Source of the DNA: Cytobacillus praedii
GTDB taxonomy: Bacteria; Bacillota; Bacilli; Bacillales; Cytobacillaceae
Assembly: GCF_001439605.1 (NCBI RefSeq)
Contig: NZ_LMBX01000005.1
Span: 124,001-188,000, forward strand
Direction of reading: 5' to 3'
Length of the DNA: 64,000 bases
Below, one piece after another: positions 34,429 to 42,494 of the stretch. A program made the position numbers and the translations under genes. Within the stretch, counting starts at the first letter, position 1, and the number at the start of each line of letters is the position of its first letter. The notes under the pieces are model-generated. The model did not search any database, was not told the origin of the DNA, and saw nothing but the letters and a program-made list of their open reading frames with translations.

Positions 34429-36333
34429 TTATTGGTCCTTTCGATTTCTAATCTCTTTACTCACTTTTTTCAATGCCTTTTTTGAGCCTCTTTCTATATC
34501 TCGGTGGAATTTTCTCTCTTCATAAGTGACAAATAAAGAATTTATATCGTATCCATCAGGGTATAATTCGCTTGCCTTAATCTCCAGTACCAGTCTTTTT
34601 GCATTTACTTCTAGGAATGTATCATTAAAAAGAACAGCTACATGATTAAATGAATCTTTCTTTTTGTAGACGATGCCATAATCATCATATTCTGTTAGCT
34701 TTACTTTATCTCCAACTTCAAATTCATACTCGGCTGTTTCTTCAAATGTCTCTTTCTTGGTTTTACGTATCTTGCTTTCATTTACTCGCTCTAAATCGTA
34801 ATTTTTATTCTCTATATATTGTTGTGCTTTTTGCAAAATATGTTCAGCGATATTCATTTTCCTAGCTATCCAGAGCGCATTGCTATCTCCAGACTTCCCA
34901 ATTAATAATTTATACAGTGGTTCAAGTGTCTCACTATTGAATTGCATCGCGGCATTCATGAAATCGCTATGGATTTCTGAATATCGTTTAATTTCTCCAT
35001 AATGTGTGGTCGCAACTGTAAGACATCCCTTTTTGTAAAATTCCTCAAGAATGGCGATGGCTAATGATGCCCCTTCATTTGGTTCTGTTCCACTTCCGAT
35101 TTCATCAAAAAGCAGCAATGTATGATTATTTGATGCACTCAATATTTCTGATAGATTTTTCATATGAGATGAAAAGGTACTGAGCGAGTTTTCAATGCTT
35201 TGATTATCGCCAATATCGACAAATATATGATCAAACACAGCCAGCTCTGTTCCTTCCTCAGCAGTTATGTGAAACCCTGACATAACCGCTAGTGACAAAA
35301 TGCCAATTGTTTTCAGGACGATTGTTTTTCCGCCTGCATTTGGACCGGTAATAATTAAACTGCGGTATTCGTTTCCAATTTCGAAGTCTAGCGGCACTAT
35401 GGTACCTCGTAAAAGGGGATGCCTGCACTTCACAAGTTTGATATATCCATGATTATTTAATTTCGGTTCAATGGCATCCATACTTTTACTAAATTTTGCC
35501 TTTGCAAAGATCATATCGTACTGCGCTATAAGTTCAATATTTATCTTAATTGCTTGAATCCCTTCAAGGATTATTCCTGAAAGGGTAGCTAAAATTTGAT
35601 ATTCCTCGATGGCTTCCTCGGATTTTAGAACAGCTAATTCTGCATTTAGTTTAGAAACAGCTGCAGGCTCGATAAACACAGTGGAACCTTTAGAGGAAAT
35701 TTCAACGATTGAACCAGCCACTTTATTTTTATAAGATGCTTTAATAGGAATGGTAAACCTATCGCCCTTTTTGCTTATAAAAAATTCTTGAATGCACTCT
35801 TTATTTGCACTGCTTCTTAAAAATTTATTTAACAGATCCTCGATTTTTTCTTCCGTATTTGAAATATGATTACGAATTCGTTTTAACTCTTTGCTTGCTT
35901 CGGAATCCACACTGTTTCCTTTGATTGAGAAATTAATTTCATCTTCAATCCCTCTAAACTCAGTCATTGAGCGTGCATAAGAGTGTAAAATTGGAGCAAA
36001 GAATTCTTTATCTGCCATAAATTTTTTAATGTTTCTGCAGCCTCTTAAAAAATCGGATATTGCTATTAGCTCTGAAGGACTTAACATCATGCCTTTTTCG
36101 AGCTTTTCAATGTGAATGCCGATATTTGTAATCCCCTTTAACGGAAGATGGTTTTCAGCATTCAATAAATTTCGTGCCTCCGTTGTCTCATTTAATCGGT
36201 TTTTTACAACCTTCATGTTTGTACTAGGCTGAAGTTTATCAAGTAATCCTTTACCAAGACTGCTAATACAGTAAGATTTTACGATTTCTTTAAGTTCATT
36301 ATATTGTAATTTTTCAAATGTCATTGTATTCAT
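34429..36333 (-). CDS. MutS2 paralogue lacking the Smr nuclease domain
   Basis: 634 residues from ATG 36333 (GATGGAGG 5 bases upstream). An N-terminal helical core resembles MutS2 (FEKLQYNELKEIV...LPLKGITNIG), a clamp/coiled-coil region follows (about 125-260), then the ATPase: Walker A GPNAGGKT, Walker B LLLFDEIGSGTEP and ATTHYGEIK. A KOW-like segment (VGDKVKLTEYDDYGIVYKK) follows, but the C-terminus stops at a lysine-rich tail with no Smr domain. Full-length MutS2 (about 780 residues) senses collided ribosomes. A long structured leader with two terminators precedes this gene. Confidence 0.85.
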   Translation of the reverse strand: MNTMTFEKLQYNELKEIVKSYCISSLGKGLLDKLQPSTNMKVVKNRLNETTEARNLLNAENHLPLKGITNIGIHIEKLEKGMMLSPSELIAISDFLRGCRNIKKFMADKEFFAPILHSYARSMTEFRGIEDEINFSIKGNSVDSEASKELKRIRNHISNTEEKIEDLLNKFLRSSANKECIQEFFISKKGDRFTIPIKASYKNKVAGSIVEISSKGSTVFIEPAAVSKLNAELAVLKSEEAIEEYQILATLSGIILEGIQAIKINIELIAQYDMIFAKAKFSKSMDAIEPKLNNHGYIKLVKCRHPLLRGTIVPLDFEIGNEYRSLIITGPNAGGKTIVLKTIGILSLAVMSGFHITAEEGTELAVFDHIFVDIGDNQSIENSLSTFSSHMKNLSEILSASNNHTLLLFDEIGSGTEPNEGASLAIAILEEFYKKGCLTVATTHYGEIKRYSEIHSDFMNAAMQFNSETLEPLYKLLIGKSGDSNALWIARKMNIAEHILQKAQQYIENKNYDLERVNESKIRKTKKETFEETAEYEFEVGDKVKLTEYDDYGIVYKKKDSFNHVAVLFNDTFLEVNAKRLVLEIKASELYPDGYDINSLFVTYEERKFHRDIERGSKKALKKVSKEIRNRKDQ

Positions 36334-36362
36334 GTTTGCCTCCATCGTATTGTTTTTTAGAT

Positions 36363-36443
36363 AAAAAAATGCCCGCAAAAATGCTCCTACCTTTCCGAAT
36401 AACAAAAAAATCCGTTATTTGGATAGAAAGCTCCTGCGGGCAT
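36363..36443 (-). terminator. Leader terminator T2 containing the uORF
   Basis: ATGCCCGCA (36443-36435) pairs perfectly with TGCGGGCAT (36377-36369), followed by TTTTTT. An inner hairpin CCAAATAAC / GTTATTCGG is nested inside. It ends about 30 bases before the MutS2-like start codon, so it would stop transcription into the gene. Confidence 0.8.
36387..36443 (-). CDS. 18-codon upstream ORF in the leader
   Basis: Encodes MPAGAFYPNNGFFCYSER. Its ATG is the first three bases of the 5' arm of terminator T2 and the frame runs through the inner hairpin, so a ribosome on it would alter the fold. No strong Shine-Dalgarno sequence is visible before it, so translation is uncertain. Confidence 0.45.
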   Translation of the reverse strand: MPAGAFYPNNGFFCYSER

Positions 36444-36497
36444 ATGCATTGTTAGAAACAAAGCATACCTATCGTAAAAACAATAAGAAGAATGAAG

Positions 36498-36534
36498 CAA
36501 AAAAGCATGACAGGACAAATCCCGCCATGCTTTT
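36498..36534 (-). terminator. Leader terminator T1
   Basis: AAAAGCATGGCGGGA pairs with TCCTGTCATGCTTTT (one mismatch and one G-U pair) and is followed by T-rich sequence. About 165 bases before the gene. Confidence 0.75.
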
Positions 36535-36587
36535 CGCTATAACATACTTATATGCTACACGAATATATGGAAAAGGAAGCAGTCTTT

Positions 36588-36692
36588 AGGTAGGTATTCA
36601 CAATGAAGCACATTGTGAAAAAAGGCATAATTAATAAACTGGCTATACCAGTTATTAAAAACCTTATTCAACTAAATTAGTTGATACCTACT
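36588..36692 (-). ncRNA. Structured leader: four-helix junction
   Basis: On the minus strand an outer helix GTAGGTAT (36691-36684) / ATACCTAC (36597-36590) closes three hairpins: CAACTAA/TTAGTTG (36682-36669), AACTGG-N5-CCAGTT (about 36652-36637), and a perfect 9-bp TTCACAATG/CATTGTGAA (36619-36597). The layout is cloverleaf-like but has no tRNA consensus. I do not recognise it as a known riboswitch. Confidence 0.6.
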
Positions 36693-36731
36693 CCCGACAT
36701 AAATCCCCACACCTTTTTTTAGAATACATAA

Positions 36732-36761
36732 AATATAGCATTTCTACATTCTTAAAGTCAA
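36732..36761 (-). promoter_or_regulatory. Sigma-A promoter of the MutS2-like gene
   Basis: TTGACT (36761-36756), 18-bp spacer, TATATT (36737-36732) on the minus strand, placing the transcription start about 390 bases before the start codon. Confidence 0.65.
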
Positions 36762-36867
36762 TTGAATAATTAAAATTGTGCATATTTAATTTCTAACATT
36801 TAAGAAGGAATATTGTAGAAGGAAGTGGAATTAAGAAGGGACTTTACATATCAGGAGCTGAAACAAC

Positions 36868-37440
36868 ATGAAAGAAATATTAACAATCGACTGTGGAGAC
36901 ATTCTCCTTCGAGAATATCAAATGGAAGATGTAGATGCGCTATATGAGCTGACTTCACAACCTGAAGTATATGAATTTATCCCGAATAGCAAGGCATCTA
37001 GGGAACAGCGGCTCATTTGGATGGAGAAATACGAAATTCCTTCCAATAAAGAATTCTTATCAGCAGTTCCAAATATTGAAGATCAAAATTATCTGAACTT
37101 GGGAATTATATTAAAAGAAACGGGTAAATTTATTGGCTTTTGCAATACTGGAATAAAGGATGAATTACCTGCTCCAAACAGAGAAATCGGATATGCGATT
37201 TCAAAGGAACATAGGAATAAAGGCTATACAACAATGGCTGCGAGGGGATTAATAAGATATTTGTTTGAACAAACGAATCTTGAAGTTCTAAATGCTGTTG
37301 CACTAATAGAAAATGTAAGTTCAAATAAAGTTCTGCAAAAATGTGGTTTTGAATTAATAACTGATGTTGAAATAGATAATCAAAACTATCACCATTATAA
37401 ACTTATAAGAACAGCATGGATAAATCAAATAGTAGAATGA
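36868..37440 (+). CDS. GNAT-family N-acetyltransferase
   Basis: 190 residues, single Acetyltransf_3 domain. The opening ILLREYQMEDVDALYELTSQPEVYEFIPN is typical of RimJ/RimL-like proteins, and the acetyl-CoA region reads EIGYAISKEHRNKGYTTMAARGLIRYLFEQTN. An insertion around residues 45-75 (REQRLIWMEKYEIPSNKEFLSAVPNIEDQ) is longer than in the 13220 paralogue. CAGGAG 11 bases before ATG. Eleven bases separate it from the next gene, so the two are co-transcribed. Substrate unknown. Confidence 0.85.
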   Translation: MKEILTIDCGDILLREYQMEDVDALYELTSQPEVYEFIPNSKASREQRLIWMEKYEIPSNKEFLSAVPNIEDQNYLNLGIILKETGKFIGFCNTGIKDELPAPNREIGYAISKEHRNKGYTTMAARGLIRYLFEQTNLEVLNAVALIENVSSNKVLQKCGFELITDVEIDNQNYHHYKLIRTAWINQIVE

Positions 37441-37451
37441 GGAGGTAACAA

Positions 37452-37910
37452 ATGACTAATCTGTCGTTTGTTTATGAGACCTATATTGCAACAGCACCAG
37501 ATAAACTTTGGCATGCTCTTACAGAAGGAGAGGTTACTGAGAAGTATTTTTTTGGCAGTAAGATTGAATCTAATTGGCAAGAGGGGTCAGAAGTTACCTA
37601 TTCTAGAAATGGGGAAGTTTGTGACTATGGAACAATTCTTAAATGTGTGCCAGAGCGCATTCTTTCTTTTACATGGACGTATGTAAGTGATAAAGCTATA
37701 CGTGACGAGCCGACTAAAGTAACTTTTGTAATAAAGCCGATGGGCAAAATTGTAAAATTAACTTTAATACATGAAAATTTGGTTTCATCTGATATAGTGG
37801 AGCGGAATGATACGTTTGAAGGATTTAACAATGGCTGGCCTGCAATCATTAGTAATTTAAAGAGCCTGCTTGAAACAGGCAATACCTTGCCGCCCATCTC
37901 AATTTCTTAG
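37452..37910 (+). CDS. SRPBCC/AHSA1-domain protein
   Basis: 152 residues. It opens VYETYIATAPDKLWHALTEGEVTEKYFFGSKIESNWQEGSEVTY, the standard START-like pattern of the Aha1/YndB-type family, and ends with a C-terminal helix (FNNGWPAIISNLKSLLETG) that closes the hydrophobic cavity. AGGAGG lies 6 bases before ATG. It is second in a two-gene unit with the GNAT acetyltransferase. Ligand unknown. Confidence 0.83.
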   Translation: MTNLSFVYETYIATAPDKLWHALTEGEVTEKYFFGSKIESNWQEGSEVTYSRNGEVCDYGTILKCVPERILSFTWTYVSDKAIRDEPTKVTFVIKPMGKIVKLTLIHENLVSSDIVERNDTFEGFNNGWPAIISNLKSLLETGNTLPPISIS

Positions 37911-37914
37911 CTAC

Positions 37915-37956
37915 AAAAAAGGCATTCGTTCTAGCTTAAAACGGATGCCTTTTTTC
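37915..37956. terminator. Bidirectional terminator
   Basis: AAAAAAGGCATTCGTT pairs with AACGGATGCCTTTTTT (one mismatch). Confidence 0.85.
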
Positions 37957-37964
37957 ATTTTCTT

Positions 37965-38429
37965 TTATTCAATCTCCTTTAGAGCCATTTCTTGATATGC
38001 TTTAAAAAAGGACGTGCAAAAACTATCCCATTCTATAGCTGCATCAATTGAAGCTTCACTAACTTCGCCTATGACTGGCCTTTCTAATAAATCTTCAAGT
38101 TGTTCGTTAAACTTTTTAATTTCCTCTTGTGATGCCCCATCTAATACACTGGCAACAAACGCCTCAGGAGAATACCAGCCTGATACCCGCTGGATATCGC
38201 GGTAAATTTGCGTTAAAAGGAGATTTCGAGGTCTTTCCCATCGTTCTTTCACAACAACGTCCCTGAAAATTCTTTGCAGGGAAGAAAATTCCTCCATTCC
38301 TCCATGCCCGGCAAAGACAGAAATTGCCTCCCGCAAAACATCTGCACCTTCATTTGTTGCACAATTTTTTTGGAGCAGTACTAATTCTCTCAAATTGAAT
38401 AATTGCTTCCTTAAGGTAAAAGCAGTCAC
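37965..38429 (-). pseudogene. C-terminal fragment of an acyl-CoA dehydrogenase (AidB-like)
   Basis: About 140 recognisable residues: NEGADVLREAISVFAGHGGMEEFSSLQRIFRDVVVKERWERPRNLLLTQIYRDIQRVSGWYSPE matches the C-terminal part of acyl-CoA dehydrogenases of the DNA-alkylation-response/AidB group, which are normally about 550-600 residues long. The N-terminal and middle domains, with the substrate and most FAD contacts, are missing. Upstream the sequence runs straight into a fragment of an unrelated gene on the other strand, so this is a remnant and the open frame is fortuitous. Confidence 0.8.
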
Positions 38430-38548
38430 CGTTGCAAAAGATGATGTTTCAGAAAATGAATTACGTGAATTTGTTTTGCAAAAGGCCTCGGCAATATACT
38501 TTTGTCAAAGAACTCCCACGAAATGCGAGCGGGAAAATCTTAAATCAG
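38422..38548 (+). pseudogene. C-terminal fragment of an AMP-binding acyl-CoA ligase, frameshifted
   Basis: The plus strand reads AVTVAKDDVSENELREFVLQKA and then, one frame over, FVKELPRNASGKIL. Together these are the C-terminal lobe of an acyl-CoA synthetase, including the invariant catalytic lysine motif PRNASGK. There is a frameshift near 38480-38495 and nothing of the large N-terminal domain remains. It abuts the acyl-CoA dehydrogenase remnant head to head. Confidence 0.75.
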
Positions 38549-38578
38549 CATATAAGATCAATGTAAACAGGTAAAAAA

Positions 38579-38620
38579 GCTGACTTAAAATGAATCAATC
38601 ATTTTGGGTCAGTTTTTTTA
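38579..38620 (+). terminator. Intrinsic terminator
   Basis: GCTGACTTAAAATGA pairs with TCATTTTGGGTCAG, followed by seven T. Probably the old terminator of the acyl-CoA ligase gene. Confidence 0.85.
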
Positions 38621-38727
38621 TACACCCTTCAGGATAGCAGGAACGAAAAGCATAAGCGTATAATTTCAAGGGTTCTTGTAAAGTATGAAAATAGGTATTC
38701 ATTTATTTGTAGACAGGTGAGCTTCTG

Positions 38728-40221
38728 ATGCGCATATGGAGAAACAAAAGGAAAACAGACAGAAATGAGAAGGATCAAGTAAAGGATGATTCTTTTCAAG
38801 TATTGCTGCAGCAACTAACGGAATCTGATGAATTTACACAATTTACTTATGCATCTAGATCATCAATGCTTTGTATTGGATATTATTCGTCTTTAATAGA
38901 TACAGAAATTTTGCATAGGGATATCCTGCCCTATCTAAAAGAGCTAGAACTCATCTCTTCCTTGCCTAATGTCATTCCCATAGAAGAAGTTACTCTTGAA
39001 AAGAATACAACGGTGATACAGGACCAACTGTTAAGAGGGCATGTACTTATTTTTGATACAAATAATTTAAACCAAGTGGGTCTTGCAAAAGCAAGTGTGG
39101 AGCGAACACGTCAAGTTACCATTCCTGAGGTAGAATTTAGTGTCGTAGGTCCGAAAGAGGCATTTGTAGAATCGCTGGATACGAATATTAATCTTGTCCG
39201 AAAAAGACTGCCATTGCCAGAGTTAATCATCAAGGAATTACAAATTGGGAAAATATCGAAAACGAGAGTTTCTGTTCTTTATATTGAAGGAATTGCGAAT
39301 AAAGAGAACGTGAATACAGTTATTCAAAGGCTATCAGAATTAAAGGTGGATCAGATTAATGATAGTTCTTACCTTACACAGTTAATTCAGGACAACCAAA
39401 ATTCACCTTTCCCGCAATTAATTGATACAGAACGGCCAGATCGGATTGCTTCGGTGCTTGGGGATGGAAAGGTTGCAATATTAGTAGATGGTGCCCCTCA
39501 TGGCTTGATTGGACCTACAACCTTTTTTGAATTCTTCTCTGCATTTGAGGATTATTTCTTAAATTGGACTGTGGCTTCCTTTTTTCGCTTAGTCCGATTT
39601 TTTGCTGTCCTATTTTCTATTTTAGTCACGCCCATTTATGTTGCAGTTCTTACGTATCATTATGAATTAATTCCTAAGGACATGTTGAGTACACTCATCA
39701 CCTCTAGAAGTGCTATTCCATTGCCTCCCATCTTGGAAGCACTTGTTTTGGAATTGACGATTGAATTATTAAGGGAAGCAGGGGCAAGACTCCCTACAAA
39801 GGTTGGACAGACAATCGGTATCGTTGGCGGTATTGTTATCGGGACGGCATCAGTAGAAGCGGGTTTAACAAGTAATGTTTTATTAATTATCGTTGCCCTA
39901 GGAGCACTTGCCTCTTTTACTACTCCTGTTTACCAAATGGGCAATACAATCCGGCTAATACGCTTTCCTTTTTTGCTGATGGCACACTATATTGGTTTAT
40001 TAGGCGTTGCAGTTAGCTTTTGTTTTCTTCTTATTCATTTATTAAGATTATCCTCATTAGGAAGACCGTTCCTTGAGCCATTTTATCCGCTAAGAGTTCA
40101 GGATTTAAAGGATTCGCTTATTCGTCTGCCTTTTTCAAAACAATCGAAAAGACCCATCCTTGAACAAACGGAAGATACAGTGCGTTTTAATACAGCAAAA
40201 GCTAAAGAAAAGAATGAATAA
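38728..40221 (+). CDS. Spore germination receptor subunit A (GerA family), operon 1
   Basis: 497 residues. Soluble N-terminal half (about 20-270) with the family segments SVVGPKEAFVESLDTNINLVRKRLP and LIDTERPDRIASVLGDGKVAILVDGAPHGLIGPTTFFEFF, then four to six membrane helices (about 280-450) including TYHYELIPKDML and EALVLELTIELLREAGARLPTKVGQTIGIVGG. It is the A subunit of a nutrient germinant receptor in the spore inner membrane. AGGTGAGC before ATG. First gene of an A-B-C operon; the nutrient cannot be predicted. Confidence 0.92.
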   Translation: MRIWRNKRKTDRNEKDQVKDDSFQVLLQQLTESDEFTQFTYASRSSMLCIGYYSSLIDTEILHRDILPYLKELELISSLPNVIPIEEVTLEKNTTVIQDQLLRGHVLIFDTNNLNQVGLAKASVERTRQVTIPEVEFSVVGPKEAFVESLDTNINLVRKRLPLPELIIKELQIGKISKTRVSVLYIEGIANKENVNTVIQRLSELKVDQINDSSYLTQLIQDNQNSPFPQLIDTERPDRIASVLGDGKVAILVDGAPHGLIGPTTFFEFFSAFEDYFLNWTVASFFRLVRFFAVLFSILVTPIYVAVLTYHYELIPKDMLSTLITSRSAIPLPPILEALVLELTIELLREAGARLPTKVGQTIGIVGGIVIGTASVEAGLTSNVLLIIVALGALASFTTPVYQMGNTIRLIRFPFLLMAHYIGLLGVAVSFCFLLIHLLRLSSLGRPFLEPFYPLRVQDLKDSLIRLPFSKQSKRPILEQTEDTVRFNTAKAKEKNE

Positions 40222-40254
40222 AAAAGGAATTGAGAAAGAGAAAGGGTGTTTGAA

Positions 40255-41352
40255 TTGGAAAAAAAAGAGATGCAAATATCACCTTTTCTTGTTTTCTTTA
40301 ACATTCATGCGGTACAAGTTGGAGTAGGGGTGTTAGGATTCCAGCGAGTAATTATGAAATCAGCTGGAAATGATTCCTGGATCGTTGTTCTAGTTGCTGG
40401 GATAATAGTAAGCTTCATCATTTGGCTAATGTATGTATTACTAAATAGGCATCAGAAGGACATTGTAGAAATCCACAAAGACCTTTTTGGAAAATGGATT
40501 GGCGGCATGATAAGCTTTATCTGGATTATATATTGGCTGATGATTGGAATGGTTACTTTAAGAAATTACATTGAAATTGTTGAAGTATGGATGTTTCCAA
40601 CCATTAATATTTACATGTTTAGTCTGATCTTTATCATTCTAGCGTACTATTGCGTTACTGGAGGATTCCGCATTGTTGCCGGTCTTAGCTTCTTAGGTGT
40701 ATGCATCCCATTTTATTTATTCTTTACGTTTTTATTTCCTATTGAGTTTGCACATTTCCGAAATTTACTGCCCATTTGGAACCACTCGATTAAGGAAATC
40801 ACACTATCTACTAAGGATATGATTTTAGGATATCTAGGTTTTTCAACTTTGCTCATGTATTATCCAAACATTAAACACCCAAAAAAATCACATAAGTGGG
40901 CACAATTAGGAAATATATTAACAATGGTCATTTATTTATTTATTTTAATAGTTACTATAGGCTTTTTTAGTGAGAAGCAAGTAAGTAAACAAATTTGGGC
41001 AACCTTATCATTATGGAAGATTGTTGAGATGCCCTTTGTGGAAAGGTTTGAGTACATTGGGATTACCTCATGGGTTTTAATTATACTCCCAAATATTTGC
41101 TTTTCAGTCTGGGCTTCTACGAAAGGCATTCGGAAAATTTTTAATTTAAAATCCAAAAAAGTTGTAGTCGTTACGCTAGGGATATTATTTTGTGTGACAG
41201 TAGCTGTCCAAGGCAGAGAGAATATTGCTTTGTTAAGTAAAACAATGTCTTATTTAGGAATATGTTTAATCTTTATTTATATGCCTTTACTCACCCTTAT
41301 ATCATTTCTACTATCTAAAATAAGGAGGGGGAAGTTTGAGAAGGGTAATTAA
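40255..41352 (+). CDS. Spore germination receptor subunit B (GerAB/ArcD/ProY family), operon 1
   Basis: 365 residues from TTG 40255, 6 bases after AAAGGGTG; an in-frame GTG at 40246 is part of that ribosome binding site. Ten membrane helices of the APC-like fold, opening KKEMQISPFLVFFNIHAVQVGVGVLGFQRVIMKSAG. The B subunit binds the germinant amino acid or sugar in homologous receptors. It is 33 bases after the A gene and overlaps the C gene by 17 bases. Confidence 0.9.
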   Translation: MEKKEMQISPFLVFFNIHAVQVGVGVLGFQRVIMKSAGNDSWIVVLVAGIIVSFIIWLMYVLLNRHQKDIVEIHKDLFGKWIGGMISFIWIIYWLMIGMVTLRNYIEIVEVWMFPTINIYMFSLIFIILAYYCVTGGFRIVAGLSFLGVCIPFYLFFTFLFPIEFAHFRNLLPIWNHSIKEITLSTKDMILGYLGFSTLLMYYPNIKHPKKSHKWAQLGNILTMVIYLFILIVTIGFFSEKQVSKQIWATLSLWKIVEMPFVERFEYIGITSWVLIILPNICFSVWASTKGIRKIFNLKSKKVVVVTLGILFCVTVAVQGRENIALLSKTMSYLGICLIFIYMPLLTLISFLLSKIRRGKFEKGN

Positions 41353-42421
41353 CCTGTTCATTCTTTTCCTAGTAATGCTTATGTTTCTTTCAGGCTGTAT
41401 GCATATAAGGGAAAGGGTCCTAGACGATATTCAATTGGCGACAGCAGCTGGCTATGAATACATTGGTGAAGATAAAATAGAGGTTACTGCAGTCTTCCCG
41501 AATTTTCAACCAGATAAATCTGTGAAAAACGAAATATTGGTTGCTTCTTCAATTATGAGTAAAGAAGTTCGTGATAAACATAGCTTACAGTCAGAGAAAC
41601 CATTACTCAGCGGGAAACTAGAGGTTACTTTATATGAAACAAAAACAGCGGAAAGAGGGATAAAGGATTTATTAGATACGTTAGAAAGGGATCCATCAGT
41701 TGGATCGAATGTGTTTTTAGCTGTATTAGATGGAAGTCCTAAAGAATTGTTAAGTAAGCAGTATGGGAATATGGATAATGGAATATTTTTATCCAATCTA
41801 ATTGAACAGAATATCGAATCAGGCTTGATCCATAAAACTAATTTACATCAATTTACATATAAGTATTATGCAGAAGGAATGGACCCGATGCTTCCTATAA
41901 TTGGGAAGAAGGACGGGAAGATAAATCTAAAAGCGATTGGGTTATTTGATGGAGATAAAATGGTCGATCGAATTGAGGAAAAAGAATATTTTTATTTGAA
42001 AATCCTTTTAAATCGAAAAGGTGAAAATGATACACATGCGATTAAATTAGATGAAAAGACGAAAGTTTCTATATTTAACATTCGTTCAAAGAGAAAATAT
42101 CAAATCCCAAAACCAATGACAAACTCTGATATTACGATCCATGTAAAATTAAAATCAATGATTCGAGAATATAATGATGGGCCATTACGCGATCGTAAGA
42201 TTAAAGAGTTAGAAAAGGCGATGGAAGAGGATATAAAAAAGAATTCTGAAGAAATGATTAAAAAATTTCAAGAAAAAGGAATTGACCCCCTCGGCATTGG
42301 TGAAGAAGTTCGTACACGAACACGTAAGTGGAACAAGGAGAAATGGGAAGAAATCTATCCAGATATTAATATATCTGTACAAGTCACGATGGATATTTTA
42401 GAATCAGGTATCATTGAGTAG
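41336..42421 (+). CDS. Spore germination receptor subunit C (Ger(x)C lipoprotein), operon 1
   Basis: 361 residues. Lipoprotein signal peptide with lipobox FLSGC (Cys21) and then the Ger(x)C N-terminal domain (ATAAGYEYIGEDKIEVTAVFPNF), followed by the C-terminal domain ending WNKEKWEEIYPDINISVQVTMDIL. TTG start at 41336 preceded by AAGGAGGGGG. Completes the A-B-C receptor and is overlapped by the B gene. A bidirectional terminator follows. Confidence 0.9.
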   Translation: MRRVINLFILFLVMLMFLSGCMHIRERVLDDIQLATAAGYEYIGEDKIEVTAVFPNFQPDKSVKNEILVASSIMSKEVRDKHSLQSEKPLLSGKLEVTLYETKTAERGIKDLLDTLERDPSVGSNVFLAVLDGSPKELLSKQYGNMDNGIFLSNLIEQNIESGLIHKTNLHQFTYKYYAEGMDPMLPIIGKKDGKINLKAIGLFDGDKMVDRIEEKEYFYLKILLNRKGENDTHAIKLDEKTKVSIFNIRSKRKYQIPKPMTNSDITIHVKLKSMIREYNDGPLRDRKIKELEKAMEEDIKKNSEEMIKKFQEKGIDPLGIGEEVRTRTRKWNKEKWEEIYPDINISVQVTMDILESGIIE

Positions 42422-42442
42422 TGAATGGAAATCATGATAAAA

Positions 42443-42482
42443 AATCTTCCTCCTCTCATTGAGTGAAGAGGAGGAAGATTCT
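42443..42482. terminator. Bidirectional terminator
   Basis: Perfect stem AATCTTCCTCCTCT / AGAGGAGGAAGATT with A and T flanks. Confidence 0.9.
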
Positions 42483-42494
42483 AAATTAAATAAT

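Noticed and set aside
36588-36692. tRNA or T-box leader
   Set aside because: The four-helix layout is cloverleaf-like, but there is no T-loop consensus, anticodon arm geometry or CCA end, and no T-box AGGGTGGNACCGCG sequence.
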